The position numbers and the translations under genes were made by a program. Below the pieces are notes generated by a model that worked only from the letters and a program-made list of their open reading frames with translations, was not told the origin of the DNA and made no database searches. Below are positions 22,132-34,008 of a DNA stretch of 64,000 nucleotides, piece after piece. The DNA comes from Magicicada septendecula. Lineage: Eukaryota; Arthropoda; Insecta; Hemiptera; Cicadidae. The stretch's first letter is position 1. Each line of letters starts with the position of its first letter. The stretch spans positions 45,622,344-45,686,343 of the forward strand of contig CM068370.1 of the NCBI GenBank assembly GCA_034769895.1, read 5' to 3'.

Positions 22132-22666
22132 CAGTGGCAGCTGGTGGTTCCAAATTTTGGTGGTTGCAGTAGTTGGTTGAGTGGATGAGAGATCGGTTAA
22201 AAAGAAATTAAACTATCACAATTATTATTACAATTTTATAACCTCAAACAACGGACAACATTTACCTTGAACCAATGTAAACACTAAACCTGACATAACT
22301 TATAAATCAAGAAGGCTGTGCTGAATTTCATGACACAAAGTTGCGCTACAGTGCATTACAGAAACTTTGCAACCCCTAGCTAACATTGGGAACATAGGGC
22401 AGTTGTGAAGAGTACCGCACATCCTCCCATATGTTTGTGTAGTAAGTTCTGCCATATAGTGTTGAAGTTGCAAATGGCCTACAACCACCAGCCTGCGCGC
22501 CACATTTGAATTATACGCAAACATTTCGGTGTAGGATCTAATACGCTCTCCATTGAAATTTATGATACTTTTAGCTGCTTAATGTTTTCGTATATTATTT
22601 TGTAGCTTAGTTATTCTATATTGGTTGTTGCGCAATGCTGCAACTATAATAACACCAGCCGCCACT
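22132..22666. mobile_element. hAT-type MITE with perfect 8-bp target duplication
   Basis: The left end CAGTGGCAGCTGGTG and the inverse of the right end CAGTGGCGGCTGGTG are typical hAT termini. The flanks acagaatg at 22124-22131 and 22667-22674 are identical. The element is 535 bp with no transposase, so it is non-autonomous. Confidence 0.9.
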
Positions 22667-22674
22667 GACAGAAT

Positions 22675-23281
22675 GCCAATTAAACTGAACGAAATAAAAA
22701 CCACAACATGTATTTTTGACACAAATCGATGTTACTTATATGTAAAACAAACTTTCACTTCGTATAAATTCAGTTTCCAAAATTTCTCTACACGAATATT
22801 TGGAATTTCACGTTAACACTGCATTTGCTTATCTAAACAAATTACAATGACAGAAAATAAAATTAATTACTGTCACTGTATCGCACCACTCCTCGCTTGT
22901 AACATATACTGATAAATTCATAATCGGACTTTTTTTTATTATTATTCAAAAAATAATTCATGTCTAAGAATGACAACGTATTATGTATTCATGTACTCAT
23001 AATTGCAACCAATTATTACTGATTTGTATTAGTAATCAACAGCCAACAAATAACACCACACAGACATATTTTTCTGATACTCAAATATCTTCCAGACAGA
23101 GTAGGTTTTCCTGCGATAAAAAACAACAACAAAAAGTTATTACAATACACCAGACACATTACACACAATTTTAGTTTGCACACTTCTATTTCATCTGATA
23201 ACTAATAACCCTTTGCACTACAACAATTTCTGACTACACACAATTCTTGACACTGTTTATTCATACGTAAATCTGTTTATA
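22675..23281. other. No gene recognised
   Basis: AT-rich spacer between a hAT MITE and a mariner; no supported feature. Confidence 0.4.
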
Positions 23282-23283
23282 TA

Positions 23284-24608
23284 CGAGGGCAGTCCAGAAA
23301 ATAACTTACGTTTCAGAGTGGGCAGCGATGGGGTGGGGCTAGCGCTGCCATCTTGGTGACACTAGGTGGCGTGACTCAGTATGCATCCAGCAGGGGCCGA
23401 TATAGGTTTGTCTTGTGTTTCTGTGCTTTACTAATAATTTCTAAAATGATTGCTGCGACTGAAAATCCCGCGAGCTGTGAAGTGCGCTCAGTAATACGAT
23501 TTCTGCAAGCAGAAAACTGCAGACCGGTGGACATTCATCGGCGACTGTGTGAGGTGTATGGGAAGAATGTTATGAGTGAGGGAGGAGTAAGGCAGTGGTG
23601 TCTTGTTTAAAAATGGCCGCACACACGATGATGAGCAAAGTGGCCGGCCGAGTGTTCTTACTGACAAACTGGTGGAGAAAATCAATAAAAAATCCGTGAA
23701 AATCACCGCTTTACGATTACTGAGCTATCACATGAGTTTCCTCAAATTTCACGTAGTTTGCTTCATGAAGTTGTCACAATAAAGCTTGGTTACCATTAGT
23801 TTGTGCGCGATGGGTCCCGAAAAAGCTTACAGAAATGCACAAAAACCAGCGGATGGCATTAGCATTGTCATTTCTTGATGCCTATGACAAGGAAGGTGAT
23901 TCTCTACTGGACCGTATTGTAATGGGGGATGAAACCTGGGTCAGGTACGTTAATTGTGAAACAAAAAATCAATCCATGGAATGGGGCCATACTTTCTCAC
24001 CCAAAAAACCGAGGAAGTGCTTGCAGACCTTGTCAGCAAGGAAAATGATGGTGACAGTTTTTTGGGACAGAAAAGGGGTTCTCCTGGTAGAGTTTATGTA
24101 ACGGGGTACCACAATCAACTCCGAGGTTTACTGTGAAACCTTAAAAAAGCTGCGGAGAGCAATCCAAAACAAGCAACGCGGTAAGTTGAGCACAGGGGTA
24201 TTGTTCTTCCTCAACAATGCCCAACCGCATACAGCAGCACAAATGCAAGAACTTCTGGGAAAATTTGGATGGGAGATTTTCAATCATCCCCTATACAGCC
24301 CTGATCTGGCACCGAGCGATTATCACCTGTTCATGTGTATGAAAAAGTGGCTGGCAATGCAGCGCTTTGAAGACGACGAAGAGCTGAAGGCAGGCGTTAA
24401 TGAATGGCTGAACTCGCAGGCGGCAGATTTTTACAATGAGGGCTTTCAAAAACTCGTAAATCGTTACGATAAGTGTTTGAACTTGAATGGAGACTATGTG
24501 GAAAAGTAGTCTAAGAATGTAGTTTTCAAGTGTGTAAATAAAAAATTTGTCTTTCATTTTTTTTTATTACTTATTCTAAAACGTAAGTTACTTTCTGGAC
24601 AACCCTCG
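23284..24608 (+). mobile_element. Mariner transposon, near full length
   Basis: Inverted repeats of about 30 bp (CGAGGGCAGTCCAGAAA... and the right-hand complement ...TTTCTGGACAACCCTCG) are flanked by TA (23282-23283 and 24609-24610). At 1325 bp it is the usual mariner size. The transposase inside is broken. A second copy's 3' end lies at 12486-12815. Confidence 0.93.
23446..24509 (+). pseudogene. Mariner transposase, inactive
   Basis: Starts MIAATENPASCEVRSVIRFL with the first HTH (to about residue 55, VRQWC). A frameshift near 23605 leads into ERSGRPSVLTD-like linker and second HTH sequence. The catalytic domain (from 23835) has GDETW with the first Asp. An in-frame stop follows near 24100. 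The second catalytic site reads FLNNAQPHT, where the family has Asp (HDNA), so the residue is Asn here. The third site PDLAPSDYHLF is intact with the 34-residue spacing region. The end is LNGDYVEK. The normal length would be about 345 residues. It is inactive on three counts. Confidence 0.9.
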
Positions 24609-24639
24609 TAATTTTTATTTGTTCCCAGCCATTAATACT

Positions 24640-25080
24640 TCATTTTAGCCAGTTTTTAAATGATACACTCCGGCCTTGCATTCATTGGGAATGATTAATC
24701 TCTTATTAGTTTCTGTAAAGTGATAAAAATTGATTTCATTTTTTCAGTTTCTGGATCAAATGTGCCATTAGTAGCCTTAACACTTAAAGCTAAGAAGTCA
24801 AAATCCTTTTCCATTTTTATTATCATTAGATCCATCCAGCTCCTTTTGTTCAGGAAATTTAACAGGAATTTCTGGCACGATTTTTACCTGAATGACATCT
24901 GTTACTTGATCTTCAACTCGAAGTGATGAGGTAACAATTTAAAATTTCCTTACTTCTAAATAGGTTGCTTATTCTATGTTAAAGAGCTGTATCTGCCCAG
25001 GACTTGTTTTGCTTGGGAAGTACTTGCCCTCGTAATACCCACGATAGGAAACATATTTCATTACTCATACCAAGGATGCT
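24640..25080 (-). other. Protein-like minus-strand fragments, unidentified
   Basis: Minus-strand translations contain VEDQVTDVIQVKIVPEIPV followed by KFPEQKELDGSNDNKNG (about 24910-24790). In another frame SVKATNGTFDPETEKMKSI follows (to about 24715), and upstream there is YRGYYEGKYFPSKTSPGQ (about 25050-24990). These look like real protein broken by frame shifts, or short exons: a CAG|GTAAAA donor-like site lies near 24880. No family was recognised. It may be a decayed host pseudogene. Confidence 0.22.
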
Positions 25081-25155
25081 TTACCCAGGGAGATTACACA
25101 GTTGTGTCACGTAACAGCTAACTTTACCTTTTCCGTTTTACAGAAGCCAAGGCAA

Positions 25156-25550
25156 GGCCTCAAACAATGGCCACACATACGCAAACATCGACAACAACAT
25201 AGATATTCTACATGTACATACAAAAAGCCTAAAACTAGACACTCTTGAACAACCGGAAATATACAAACACACAAAAAGACATAAAAACGACATCCTAAAT
25301 GAATTGACACAATTCAAATCACGCGCATTATTCGAACATATCACAGCCCACACACACAACATCGATCCTTCAAAAGTCGACACCATCGCCAAGAACAAGA
25401 CGGACAGCGCTCCTAGTGGTAGCCTCTAACGAAGCTTATAATAAGCGAAAACTGGTTCAGGCTATAAAATAAAACTTTTACGTTTTTACCAATAAAAAAC
25501 TTTGTGTTCCGAGTCGGTAGTGACATAATTATATTTAGTTAATCAATGGA
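25156..25550 (+). pseudogene. PLE C-terminal fragment and tail
   Basis: An open frame from about 25156 to the stop at 25427-25429 reads IDNNIDILHVHTKSLKLDTLEQPEIYKHTKR and FKSRALFEHITAHTHNIDPS, the C-terminal part of the PLE GIY-YIG protein seen at 5341-5989. The 3' tail with attggtaaaaacgtaa-type sequence and the gactcggtagtga element follows. The 5' portion, including RT and the nuclease YIG core, is missing. Confidence 0.75.
25421..25463 (+). ncRNA. Hammerhead-like motif, box 1 altered
   Basis: AGCCT, CTAACGA, the AGCTTATAATAAGC stem II (GCTTA/TAAGC), GAAA, ACTGGTTC, AGGCT. All stems pair, including stem III A-A-C/G-U-U, but position 5 of the core is A instead of the invariant G. Confidence 0.6.
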
Positions 25551-25580
25551 CATGTCATGGACAACAAAATCCAAGAATTT

Positions 25581-27032
25581 TATACTTTATTATAAACAAA
25601 GTCAATTCTTCCTCATCATCATGTACAGTGATAATGAAGGACAATATGAAACAACACACACACAGTATTATGATCAGTTTCTCACTATGGCAGCAGCATT
25701 GTCTAGAGATGCTATAGTGCTTTGATGATTTAACATTTGACATCTAATTGCAAGTGCCAAAAATTTTTTATAAAAGTTGGATGAAAATAACCTGAATCAT
25801 AATGCTGAATTCCGGACTTACACGTGGCACTGCTGGGTACGTCTACAGATCTACTCCAAAGAGATGTTTTTCTGTTTCTAATGGAAACAGAAATAACGAA
25901 ACAAACGAATTTCCATCACACTGATGATACTGACAGTAATAAAAACAGCAGATTTAAAAGGTCATTTCCACAACAGTTTTGATAGGCCGTGACATCTGCA
26001 CATAGCTCCTCAAGGACACTAAGCCTTCTTTAATATAGATTACAAAAAAATTGTTATAGGGTTACAGGAACGAGTTTCTTTCTTAGAAGATAACAATTAC
26101 ATTCAACAATAAGGTTTAAAGAAATTTTATAGTAGTGAGTCTACAATACAGACAAGGAAACCACACTTTACAATAGGGAATATCACAACTTTATACGCAC
26201 CCCAAGTTTTGATCAAAATGTTCATGGAAATTTTCGATTTCCACCGCTACAAGTATCCAATTAAAAAACTATGTGATGTCGGTACACATGATAATGACAA
26301 TCGTCAATCGCCATATTTGATGCATAGTTTATATTTCACAGCCAACTGAGTAAGTTGTCCTTAGGTGTATTAGGTGCATTGCATGGTCATTCTACAATGC
26401 AAGATTGAAGAACATGAACTAAATTTTGTGTAAACTGTGTGATAAACTACTCTGTCCTGGGTAAAAGTGTTCAGAAGGCTTATGGTGAGACTGCTGTGCA
26501 TGAATAAGCTTCAAATACTGGAGTAAATGAGTTGAAGATCGTGGTTCTCAGGTGACGATTATGTTTTTGTGTTCGACGAAATTCATCACTAGGGGCAGTG
26601 GTAAGTAAGAGAGTACTATTCGGACATTTTACAGCATTTGTATGAAACTATTCATAAAAAAAATGGATAGATTTACGGAAGAATAGTTTATGAAAACTGC
26701 AGCCCAATAATGCGACTAGACGAATGTCATTGCCTGTTAAGAATTTTTCCAGGCTAGGCAAAAGAAAATGTCGAAATGATGACACAGCAACTGCTGTATT
26801 CATCAGATATGTCCCAACGCAGTCTTTACTCTTTCCAATAGGATAACTTCCACGAAAAGGATTATTTTGCGACCACTGAAGACGTAAAATGAAAATCGCC
26901 AAGTGAGATCAAGGCTGTAGCAAACAGTGCATGCTTGAAGTATTTTAAAGATTGCAAAACAGCTGGCTTAGTTATATTTGACTGAGACTATTTTGAAAGT
27001 AAAGTGTCGATGAATGAAGGCATAATTTTAAA
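25581..27032. other. No supported gene
   Basis: AT-rich. A stretch at about 26400-26880 has a faint resemblance to mariner HTH sequence but is too decayed to call. Confidence 0.4.
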
Positions 27033-27115
27033 ATATCTTTAATGAAGAAAGCTGTGTTAGTGGTTGAAATCACAAGCAGAATGATCACTGTTCCACACCA
27101 CTATATAAAATTATC
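27033..27115 (-). mobile_element. PLE pLTR fragment, inverted
   Basis: The reverse complement closely matches 28696-28785 (gtgatcattctgcttgtgatttcaacc... with the ...cactaacacagctttcttcatta continuation). The hammerhead core itself is not included. It may be the inverted partner of the pLTR at 28655-28785. Confidence 0.6.
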
Positions 27116-27744
27116 CCATATCCACTATATAAAATATCTGTATAAACTTTTTGATCAAACCTCATAATCTGTTGAGAAAAATATCTTTAGACCAAGATAA
27201 GCTTGTTAAAAAAAAAAACTTTAAACAAGCATATTACTGTAATACGCTTACTATACACAGCCTTATTTGCAAACTACAACTCGATACAACAGAACCACAT
27301 GGTAGTAGTAAAGAAAAATTAATAACTGTTTCTAAAGAGCTTAAGAGAAAATAAAATTATCCAAACAGGAAAGGATAATATGAATTTTTGATTAATCACC
27401 TGCTCATTTGTGTTGTAAAACAGTTTTTACAGCTAATTTACATTTAACACATTGTTTCCTGCACAACACATTTACAGCTATTCGTGATAAACATTCACAG
27501 TAAATTTCCATTTTTTTATGATGTAAACAATATTGACAAGCATATCTGTATTAACCAGACAAGTAGTAAAGTCCATTTCACATAAAAATCACTCATCTTA
27601 TATGTTTAATATAACCGTAATTAGCATGCAAGACGAATACGTAATTATATATTGCCTTGATGGTAATGCAGACGCCCAGCCTGTTCATCCATATCCATAT
27701 GTCTGTACATTTGTCATATATATTACATTTAATATTTATAATGA
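27116..27744. other. No gene recognised
   Basis: AT-rich; the open frames here lack family motifs. Confidence 0.4.
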
Positions 27745-28375
27745 ACTAGCGGAATACCCGTGCTTCGCTACGGAGTTTCACGTTGTACGTAATGAAAATG
27801 TTAGTTTAATTAATAAAGTTCAATTAAAGTAGGTTTCTTAAAAATAAATAGCTGTTGCCCACGACTTCGTTCGCGTGGTCTTCAATTTAATGCGACAATA
27901 TATTTAGAACAGAATCTATTCTATTGGGTTGCCATAGTAACCAGATCTAATAGTTTTTTAAGACCCCAAAGGAACCCCCCCAGAGGATCGTATCGAAAAA
28001 AAACACCTGTCCTATGTTGGTTCTCCCGTTGCGTAAAATATTTGTGCCAAGTTTGGCTGAAATCGGTCCAATGGTTTAGGAGGAGATGTGGAAGACCCCA
28101 AAGGACCCCCGAAGGATCATATCGAAAAAACACATATCCTATGTTGGTTCTCCCGTTGCGTAAAATATTTGTGCCAAGTTTGGTTGAAATCGGTCCAGTG
28201 GTTTAGGAGGAGATGTGGAAGACCCCAAAGGACCCCATCGAAAAAACACCACTAATTCAGAAACCTTCGTGGGCGTGCGCACAACAACTCACCGAAGTTT
28301 CATCGCAATCGGATGAATGGTATAGGAACACATACGGGACAAACAAAGAAACATTCACTTTTATATATAAGAAGA
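27745..28375 (+). mobile_element. RTE-like LINE 3' end with tandem units
   Basis: The sequence has hallmarks of invertebrate RTE-type LINE 3' regions: cgcgtggtcttcaattt, repeated gccaagtttggttgaaatcgg, then tttcatcgcaatcggatgaatgg and a terminal cttttatatataagaag. The accccaaagga-containing unit occurs at 27962, 28094 and 28222, i.e. two to three tandem units of about 130 bp. There is no coding region, so the copy is strongly 5'-truncated or SINE-like. Confidence 0.6.
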
Positions 28376-28654
28376 TTTACCTCAAGATATCTTTTTTTTT
28401 CCTTATTAGGAACATGTTTTGGGTACCATCTTGTACCCATCCTCAGCCTTCCGGTTTTTGTGTCTGGTAATGTGTTGGTTGACTATTATTGTTGTGGCTT
28501 CCTGTTGGCTTCTGGTACTTCAAATTGGTTTTATTGTGTGTGATTGTGGTGGTGTATGTGTTAGTTTTTTGTGTATTTTCGATGTTGAGTACTTTGAATA
28601 TTGTGTCATGTTTTGTATTGATTTGTATTTGTTCAGCTATTGATCTGATAAGCA

Positions 28655-28702
28655 ATTCTGATCTGACGATGAGCTGTGAAGCTTGAAAGCGCTAATCGGG
28701 AT
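28655..28702 (+). ncRNA. Hammerhead ribozyme (PLE type), complete core
   Basis: Stem I ATTCTGAT (28655-28662) pairs over all eight positions, using G-U wobbles, with ATCGGGAT (28695-28702). Box 1 CTGACGA is at 28663-28669. Stem II pairs GAGCT with AGCTT around GTGA. Box 2 GAAA is at 28685-28688. The minimal stem III from A-G/C-U has a CG loop, and the cleavage nucleotide is A28694. Compared with 20173-20218, stem I has changed on both strands while pairing is kept. Confidence 0.82.
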
Positions 28703-28786
28703 AATTTTTATATAGCGGTGTGCAACAGTGATCATTCTGCTTGTGATTTCAACCGCTAACACAACTTTCTTCATTAAACTTCAAGA

Positions 28787-28860
28787 TTTGTCGGAAGGTG
28801 TAAGCCCAATACACCGCTTTTTAAATATTACTCATTATCGCCCTGAGATTAAATAATCAA
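28787..28860 (+). repeat. Repeat block shared with hAT target region
   Basis: cttcaagat...ggaaggtgta...caccgc...cctgagattaa matches 44752-44825 joined to 47648-47680, indicating one repeat family, probably PLE leader sequence. Confidence 0.5.
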
Positions 28861-29042
28861 TAACGTTTTAAAATAATAATAACTTATTGCGAGCGAGAAC
28901 GCTAATGATTCCGAGAGTGACAATTGGTTGGTGTATGTGAAATCTGCTTTAGTGTTATCAGTGTTCGACAGACTCATCAGCAGAGAGCGGAAAGGAGAGA
29001 GTGTATACTACTAACATCATTATACCTAACCATTCTGACCAC

Positions 29043-29620
29043 CCACCACAACATAAAATGGCAGCATTCTATTCGCTATTTAACAGAATGTACAAAATTC
29101 CCCTAAACAAACAAGAAACTGACAAAGAAAGAAAATAATATACCAAATTGGTTATGAAAATGGATACAATAAAAATACTGTAAACAAAATAGAAAATAAA
29201 ATCAAATAGAAAATAAAAACTGAACAATTAAGAATTAATCAAAATGAACAACACATAAATAATAACAACAAAAAATGGGCCACATTCACATACATAAATA
29301 ATAAAATGACAAAACTAACAAAACTATTTAAAAACACAGATATAAAAACAGCATACAAAACTAATAAAAATAATTTACAAAAACTAAATAGCCCACACAA
29401 CAAAGATAATACAACAACTAACGGGCCTATATACAGAATTGAATGCCAAGATTGCAATAAATGTTACATAGGACAAACAAAAAAACAGCTGAAAAAACGT
29501 TATTTTGAACACCTAAACGCATACAAAAAAACAAAACATATACCACACAAAGGCACCATAATGAACATTTGGGAAAATTTACAAATATACAAACAAACAT
29601 AAAACACAAAACAAACTAAT
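29043..29620 (+). pseudogene. Decayed PLE open frame (RT end and GIY-YIG)
   Basis: The frame reads MAAFYSLFNRMYKIPLN near 29058, the segment preceding the PLE KE-x-IKQIA region, then is interrupted. From 29306 it gives TKLTKLFKNTDIKTAYKTNKN and IECQDCNKCYIGQTKKQLKKRYFEHL, the GIY-YIG nuclease with the C-x2-C pair, YIGQT, Arg and His. It ends around ENLQIYKQT at 29600 with the distal Glu. The RT catalytic core is absent and the frame has stops. Its C-terminal extension continues, broken, into the right arm. Confidence 0.75.
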
Positions 29621-29950
29621 ACCTGAACAAATACAAATCAATACAAAACATGACACAATATTCAAAGCACTCAACATCGAAAATACACAAAAAACTAACA
29701 CATACACCACAACCACACACAATAAAACCAATTTGAAGTACCAGAAGCCAACAGGAAGCCACAATAATAATAGTCAACCAACACATTACCAGACACAAAA
29801 ACCGGAAGGCTGAGGATGGGTACAAGATGGTACCCAAAACATGTTCCTAAACATGAGGTAAATTCATTATAAATATTAAATGTATTACATACATCAAGAA
29901 ACGGACTGTAGCAGAAAGTGATTGAAAAAAAAATATATATATATATATAT

Positions 29951-32597
29951 TGTAAAGAAAGAGAGACTTTTAGGTGTTAAGATGCGACGATGATGCCTCA
30001 CGTTGCGAGCGTCAATTTGTAAAGAAAGAGACTAATGGACGTCCTCGTTTTCGTTTAAGCCCCACGTTGCAGGCGGCAATTTGTAACAAAATGAAATATA
30101 TAGAATGTGTCGAGTACGTGTTTAAATAAGTTCCACGTTGTTATGTGCCAATTTGTAAAGAGACTAATATGTGCCGGTGCTAGCGAAAATGTCCGTCTTA
30201 TTCAAACCCCACTGTTGTAATCAATTTAGTAACGAACTGCTTGTTAATTATGTGAGGACGTATGTAATAATGTATGATACCAGCTGGAGACGTCAAATTA
30301 TAAAGAGATCTTGTCTATGAGTGTAATTAGTTATAAGAGACTCCGGTGTAACAAACGCCAAGTAGTACGTTGTAGGTGGCGATTCGTAACAATTAAAATG
30401 CTGTTACCTGGTTTAATTAATATGTTATTAACTAATATACCTTGCGGTTGTGACCAGTGAAACCCTCAGAACACAGATTATTAAGTCCACAAACTTAGAA
30501 TTATATTCCTGAATTTATAATGGTAGTATTCTGTAGACTTAATTTAATTCTCAGTGGTTGTTTAATATGAGCAATATATATGGGGTATTTACTGAATGTA
30601 AGTGGTTTTTGTCTCAACCCTAGTCCCTCAACGATAAAAATTTCATTCAAATTTAGTATGGCAAAACCCGTTAGTTCAGCAATCTCCCGTCTCACCAGCT
30701 GCAAACTTGGAGCGCTGTTATTATAAATAATTGTGCGTATAGGTTAGTTATTCTAAGTGTTTGTATCAATCTGTTAATAAATTATTACGCCAATTACATA
30801 TAGTATTTTCTCTGCAATGATTAAAACGTTATCTCATACAACAAATGTACTTTATTTATTTTTCTCTGGTATTTAACCAGTTACGTTGTCTCAGACAAAC
30901 AATAAGACAATACAATCGACTATCCCAACATGTATCGATTCTTAATTATTCGAATTCTAAAAAGAAAAACATATATACTTTGAAAATAATGACAAATAAT
31001 TCTTATACCAGGGTTCGTGTAGTTCTTTGAACCATTAGTAAGGCCAGGTAAAACGCATAATTAAGGTTGTTCAATTTACAAAAAGAATAAAATTATTTAC
31101 TTAAAATACAATGATATGAAAATAATTTGTTTTTTTACCCAAGCGGCGAAAGCTTCATTAGGCGGTGAATGTTTGTCAACTACGATCAAAATGCAGGTTA
31201 TATCGTCTTCACCCAGTAAAACTGCTCTGGTCTTCAATGAATGGATGATGATAATCCCACGGGAACTCTGGTGCTTCGAGTCTTCTTTTGCGTCTTCACA
31301 ATTCTTGGTCCCAACGAACTGGAATTAGGATCTCAGCTTCCGCTGTCAATGAAGGTTATTTCGTCAACCGAATCTTCTGTATTTCCAAATATTTCCGTTA
31401 ATTCAGGCTTCAACTCTTTATTGGTCTTCAATTTATAGCATGAATTGGTTTGATACCAAATTCAGCGGAATTGTTTAGTGAATGAGGTGAGACGCTTTCA
31501 GTTCTTTTTTATTGTATTCATTGATAATTTATAGGGTTATTTAATCTGTATGATTCATTAACATTCCAGTATAATTGTTTTGCAAAATGTTTTTTTTCAA
31601 TTTGGATATATATTTTCTTTATATTTATTCATATATTTTAAATATATCGGTTCATTTCAACCTAATAGCTTGTAACAATCAGTACCATCTATTCAAAATC
31701 AACAAGTTACTAAAAATCAGTTGCCTTAACAACCAGGTTTTCTATATATCCTTGAGCCGGCATTATAGAATATTACTACTCCTTTCCAATAAAATACTCC
31801 ATGCTTGGATTAATATTGAATCACATAAAATTCTCCCCTAACCTTCCTTATTAAACAGTAAATGTTTTACTAGAGTTTCGTTGGACTGGGTTTACTAAAA
31901 AGGTATTAATTTCCTTTCACTAATATGGAATTTAGGCCTATAGATTCATTTACAACCATTATAACATTATTTGGTTTTTAACTTAATTTTCTTTTTACCT
32001 GACCTACTGTACAATTAATTATTGATTACATAGTTAATTACATGAATTTCAATTTACTGGTGGTTATTTGTTTTTACATTAATCAATTGGTTCTGGAACC
32101 CTTTATTAATTTATGACATAATTGTCAGAACTACTTGTTAGACTTGAAACACTGGTCACACTCCTGATCCAGTTTATAAACATTAATTAGAACAACAGTA
32201 TCTTTCAATTTTGTACAATACTGACAACTTAGTACCGTGCCTAACATTGGTAACTATATTGTGCTGTATAAAAACAAATCTAATATAAAACATAAACATA
32301 ATTATTGAGTAAGTATTATTATCAAACAACATCATTTCATTTTTAACACATTCAACATACAATATAAATATTCTGTAGACCTTAACATGTCACAGTACAA
32401 AACAAACATTTCATTACATCCAATCATTCATTGGTCTGGCTCTTTTACATTTAATATTAGTCATTGCCTCCTTTTTACTTGAGGTCCTTCTCAAACATAT
32501 GAACTATCGAACAACCTTAAGTCAGGGTATGGTCTTTGACCATATTTCATTCAGTCTTTTATGTAACATTGGGGAACCTCAACTATGTTGCGTTACA
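29951..32597 (-). repeat. 3' LTR of the Gypsy element
   Basis: Begins TGTAAAG and ends GTTACA on the plus strand, about 99.5% identical by eye to 39709-42358. Unusually long for Gypsy. It contains the degenerate array of PBS-like units near 29951-30390. Short open frames inside are duplicated in both LTRs and look non-coding. Confidence 0.95.
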
Positions 32598-33696
32598 TAA
32601 CACCCCCCCTTCGAAATAAGTTTATTTTGGTATAAACAAAGTTTAGCAAGAAATAAACTTCTAATTTGTATCTGGCCAATTGTTTCCTATTTATAGTACT
32701 TTTATATTTCCCAATTATTCGTTATTTTATTATCATTTCTTCGTTCCTTCTTAAAGTCAATTATTTCCCAAGTTTAAATCTTATTTCTATAATCATTCTT
32801 GTGACATTCTTCATTAATTATACATTTTGGATCTGGTTTTATTTAATTCTCTATATTTATTTGTGAGTTTTCCCTCTAATATTTAATTTTCCTAAACCTC
32901 CCTAACATTATAACTGGAATCGAATCGGTGGTGCTCTATCGGCTAACCAATTACCGTCGTCCGTTACATACTTTCTGGGATCAGAGGAACATCATCTCTG
33001 CCCAGTCAAATGATTGCTGGAATATTCTACAGTCAATCTTCATTAATAAACCTCGTAAGGTAGTCATCATGTGACCTTCAATAAAATAATAAATAATAAT
33101 CATATTCTAGGGATTATTCACTGTACTTTAACTCAGATCATATTATTTCTTCATATTAATTCTTCCTTCTATTATACACTTTTTCTCTCCAATACTTGGC
33201 TATTTTATTGACATTTATTAATTGGGTTTTGTTTACGGATAATTCTTAACCATTAGTTTTTTTTTTTTTTCTTGTGATCCTTTTGATGGTTCCATTTTGG
33301 CTTCTTCATTCTCTTGTCTTCATTGGCTCATATTCCTTTGTGATCAATACAGCTGGTTATGAGATTTTGGTCAGTACTATACATTACATTATGTAGCTAT
33401 ATTCTTCTGGCACAATCATTATTATTTCTTTTACATTCAAAATTATATTTCTCGCTATTATATTATATCAGATAAACTCACTTCGTCTTCTGGTTTTGAT
33501 GATTTTTATTAGGTTGAATTAGTGTAAAATATTTTTCTTCTTTCATATCAGTTTAAATCAATTTCTTCTAAATTGTATAGTAAGGTGTTCTTACTTATTT
33601 TTCGACTTTGGTTGTTCTTTTTATCTTCAAAATTCTCTTTCTTATATAACTCATAAATTGTTTTCTTAGATACTTGTTTGTAAGTTGAGCTTACTT

Positions 33697-33730
<34 letters not shown>

Positions 33731-34008
33731 GGTTATTTATTCTCTTTATTTTAAATCATACTGTTTCTGAATAATTATGAGTAAGTTGTTCTTACATCCT
33801 CTGGAATTTTGGGTTTTTTAGTTTCTTCATTTTAAATTGTATTGTTCGAAATAACATGAGTAAGTTGTCCTTACATACTTTTAGAATTTTGTGGTTTTTT
33901 AGTTTCTTCATTTTAAATTGTATTGTTCGAAATAACATGAGTAAGTTGTCCTTACATACTTTTAGAATTTTGTGGTATTTTCATTAAATCACCTTGTCTG
34001 TATTAAGT
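32598..34008 (-). other. Gypsy 3' untranslated region
   Basis: Strongly T-rich on the plus strand, with a long T run (33699-33729) and an approximately 81-bp tandem repeat (about 33745-33981). It carries five copies of the small inverted repeat GTAAG-N5-CTTAC at 33580, 33680, 33781, 33860 and 33941. No envelope-like frame is present. Confidence 0.7.

Larger units (their letters stand above)
28376..29870 (+). mobile_element. Penelope-like element with inverted arms
   Basis: 28376-28645 is the inverted copy of 29610-29870 (coding end plus tail). In between lie a pLTR-like segment with a hammerhead ribozyme (28655-28702), a leader and a decayed open frame. The right tail has its own hammerhead-like hairpin: CTGAGGA at 29810, a nine-base-pair-class stem GGGTACAAGATGGTACCC and AAAA as second box. 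Immediately upstream is a LINE 3' end, so the two insertions abut. Confidence 0.75.

Noticed and set aside
26400-26880. Mariner HTH remnant
   Set aside because: Resemblance spread over several frames and too weak to separate from chance.
30501-31841. Short proteins inside the LTR, present in both LTR copies
   Set aside because: Duplication follows from the LTRs being identical. The frames lack motifs and show no coding signature.
33776-33985. CRISPR-like array
   Set aside because: An imperfect 81-bp tandem repeat within a retrotransposon of eukaryotic DNA, without spacer organisation.
32598-34008. Envelope gene in the Gypsy element
   Set aside because: No frame of suitable length, signal peptide or transmembrane segment between Pol and the 3' LTR.
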